This document shows positions 62,807 through 64,000 of a DNA stretch of 64,000 bases, piece after piece. The notes under the pieces were generated by a model that was given only the letters and a program-made list of their open reading frames with translations, had not been told where the DNA came from and ran no database searches. The stretch spans positions 17,963,658 to 18,027,657 of the forward strand of contig CM030704.1 of NCBI GenBank assembly GCA_017979445.1, given 5' to 3'. Position numbers and translations under genes: made by a program. The DNA is from Akebia trifoliata (Eukaryota; Streptophyta; Magnoliopsida; Ranunculales; Lardizabalaceae). Numbering within the stretch: position 1 is the stretch's first letter; each line of letters starts with the position of its first letter.

Positions 62807-63375
62807 GTAATCTCTTGTAGACTGATAACAAAATATTATTAGAAATGAAAAGAGCCACAAGAGGAAACGTTCCTCAATATAAACAAGAAAAATATGATGT
62901 AAATCTAGCCAACCGGAATGTATTGAACTTCATTCCAAGATGAGAGATTCCCTGTTACAATGAATGTCTTCTTGCTGTAGATCTTGAAATTCTCTATTTT
63001 TATTTTGTATTAAAATTATTTTAAGATTCAGTTGTTATGCTCTGCTAAGATATTCTGATATAAATCATGGTCACAATCTTCCAATTTTTTTTTTTTTCCC
63101 TTTACACCAAATGGGGAAAAACCCAAGCAATACCAAACATATAGAGAGGAAAGCACTACACTAAGACAACTATACACATCCTTTAACAATCTATTCTATC
63201 TCCTTATGAAAAGACGGAGACACTTCTGTATAATTACAAGCATAAGACAAAATGGCACTGTCCTATTTTTTTCTCTATACTCATCTGGTGAAGGAGTCTC
63301 TTCAATCTGATCAGAACTGTTTTCTGAATCATAGATGTCATCATCTGTGGTGGTTGAAATTGAAGATGTAGTTTC
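62807..63375. other. Intron 28 start, possible Copia linker remnant on minus
   Basis: 63270-63372 is open on the minus strand and acidic (DDDIYDSENSSDQIEETPSP), like the linker between Copia integrase and RT, but no neighbouring domain supports this. The rest is unassigned with a T(14) run near 63087-63100. Confidence 0.3.
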
Positions 63376-64000
63376 TGTTAGAATAAGTTTATATGTCCTT
63401 TTTAGTCTTTTCCTCTCTTATGATTATGTAATACCTTTTAAGCCTGATTAGGGCTAATTAATGAAATTAATCTTTTTCTCTTAATTTCAATTTGGTATCA
63501 GAGCCTCTCTCTCTCTCTCTACCTCCATCGATCTTCCACTCCTTCTGCGACAAACCAGTGACTAATCTTCGTTTAAACAACACACACACTCGTCTACAAT
63601 TCGTATCACCCCTACGAGGGTTCTCAGCCACTATACAACCTTATTGCATCATGCGATAGGGAGTTCACACCCATTCAGAGCCTATGATCAGGCTGTGTTC
63701 ACAACAGTAGTGCTGTTTGAGGATTACGATGCCTTTAGTGGCTTTGTTTAAGCCTTGCGACACCCAAAGTGGATGTCTTTGAGCCTTGCGACTCTGAAAA
63801 CAGCCTCTTTCAACTCTTGCGATCACAATCTACCTCATACGACGTTGGTAAGTGGCTGTTTGAGCCCTGCGATCACAGCAGGTTTATGATTCTGAGCAGG
63901 CGACACCAGTAGGTGGCTGCTCTAGTTCGTGCGACACTTGTGGGTGGCAATCTGGGTTTCTAAATCATAGTAGGTGACCTCCCTGTCTTGTACGAAACAA
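63376..64000 (+). mobile_element. Copia element, 5' LTR, PBS and leader (runs off the window)
   Basis: LTR of about 114 bp (63376-63489, TGTTAGAATAAG to TTAATTTCA), primer-binding site TGGTATCAGAGCC at 63493-63505, a CT repeat, then a leader with repeated TGCGAC/TGCGAT units (63547-63935). The LTR shares CCTTTTTAGTCTTTTCC and GGGCTAATTAAT words with that of the Copia at 19913-23095. No gag start is visible before the edge. Confidence 0.8.
63547..63940 (+). repeat. Degenerate TGCGAY repeats in the Copia leader
   Basis: GCGAC or GCGAT occurs at about 63548, 63654, 63758, 63786, 63820, 63869, 63903 and 63931, often as GAGCC(T/C)TGCGA followed after some bases by GTGG.TG. Units are about 30-50 bp and very diverged. 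Confidence 0.6.

Noticed and set aside
63270..63372. Minus-strand acidic ORF as a host exon
   Set aside because: No splice context or partner exon fits. It resembles a Copia linker but lacks neighbours, so it stays unassigned.
1..64000. A new multi-gene system
   Set aside because: Only one host gene is present. All other coding signals belong to known transposon classes.

Overview
The window is plant nuclear DNA (AT-rich, spliceosomal introns, Copia and Ty3/gypsy LTR elements, plant L1-type LINEs, hAT and MITE elements). It lies almost entirely inside one plus-strand gene. The 28 exons I can join in frame encode about 1,229 residues that match, exon after exon, the land-plant microtubule-associated protein AIR9 (Ser-rich basic N-terminus, LRR domain, A9 repeats). 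I recognise this from the Arabidopsis protein as known to me; no search was run. The gene enters at the left edge (part of the N-terminal region is upstream) and leaves at the right edge (the end of A9 repeat 9, repeats 10-11 and the C-terminus lie beyond 64,000). Only about 6% of the window is coding. The species cannot be named; a eudicot or other flowering plant with large TE-filled introns fits.

Layout: exon 1 (1-457, Ser-rich basic); intron 1 with L1 LINE pieces; exon 2 (4007-4078); intron 2 (9 kb) holding a Copia nested inside an older Copia, plus a solo LTR (10802-12871); exons 3-8 (13059-17249), the rest of the LRR domain; exons 9-11 (17550-19443), the linker and A9 repeat 1; intron 11 with a decayed Copia; exons 12-13 (A9 repeat 2); intron 13 with a four-block snap-back MITE and tandem repeats; exons 14-16 (repeat 3), split by a 6.7 kb GC-AG intron full of LINE, gypsy and non-autonomous hAT pieces; exons 17-18 (repeat 4); intron 18 (7.9 kb), a Copia gag split by a solo LTR, then two LINEs; exons 19-25 (repeats 5-7); intron 25 (14 kb) with an apparently intact young Copia, a decayed DUF659-type hAT with its 8-bp target duplication, a third gypsy-type LTR with a nested LINE, and a small hAT derivative; exons 26-28 (repeat 8 and most of 9); and at the right edge a Copia 5' LTR with primer-binding site.

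No second host gene is visible. The minus-strand ORFs all belong to transposon remnants or are shadows. The points of most interest are: the frame-supported GC-AG intron; the strict phase-1 introns between A9 repeats; an 82-bp duplication that makes a decoy acceptor for exon 6; the Copia at 48594-53598 with LTRs that look identical and a 1,437-codon ORF; several nested insertions readable to the base by their target duplications; a hAT family with GCATATGC subterminal repeats in three size classes; and unusual repeat blocks inside LTRs (a W-box-core cluster, a TATAAATA array, hairpins). I found nothing that I can support as an entirely new biological system.
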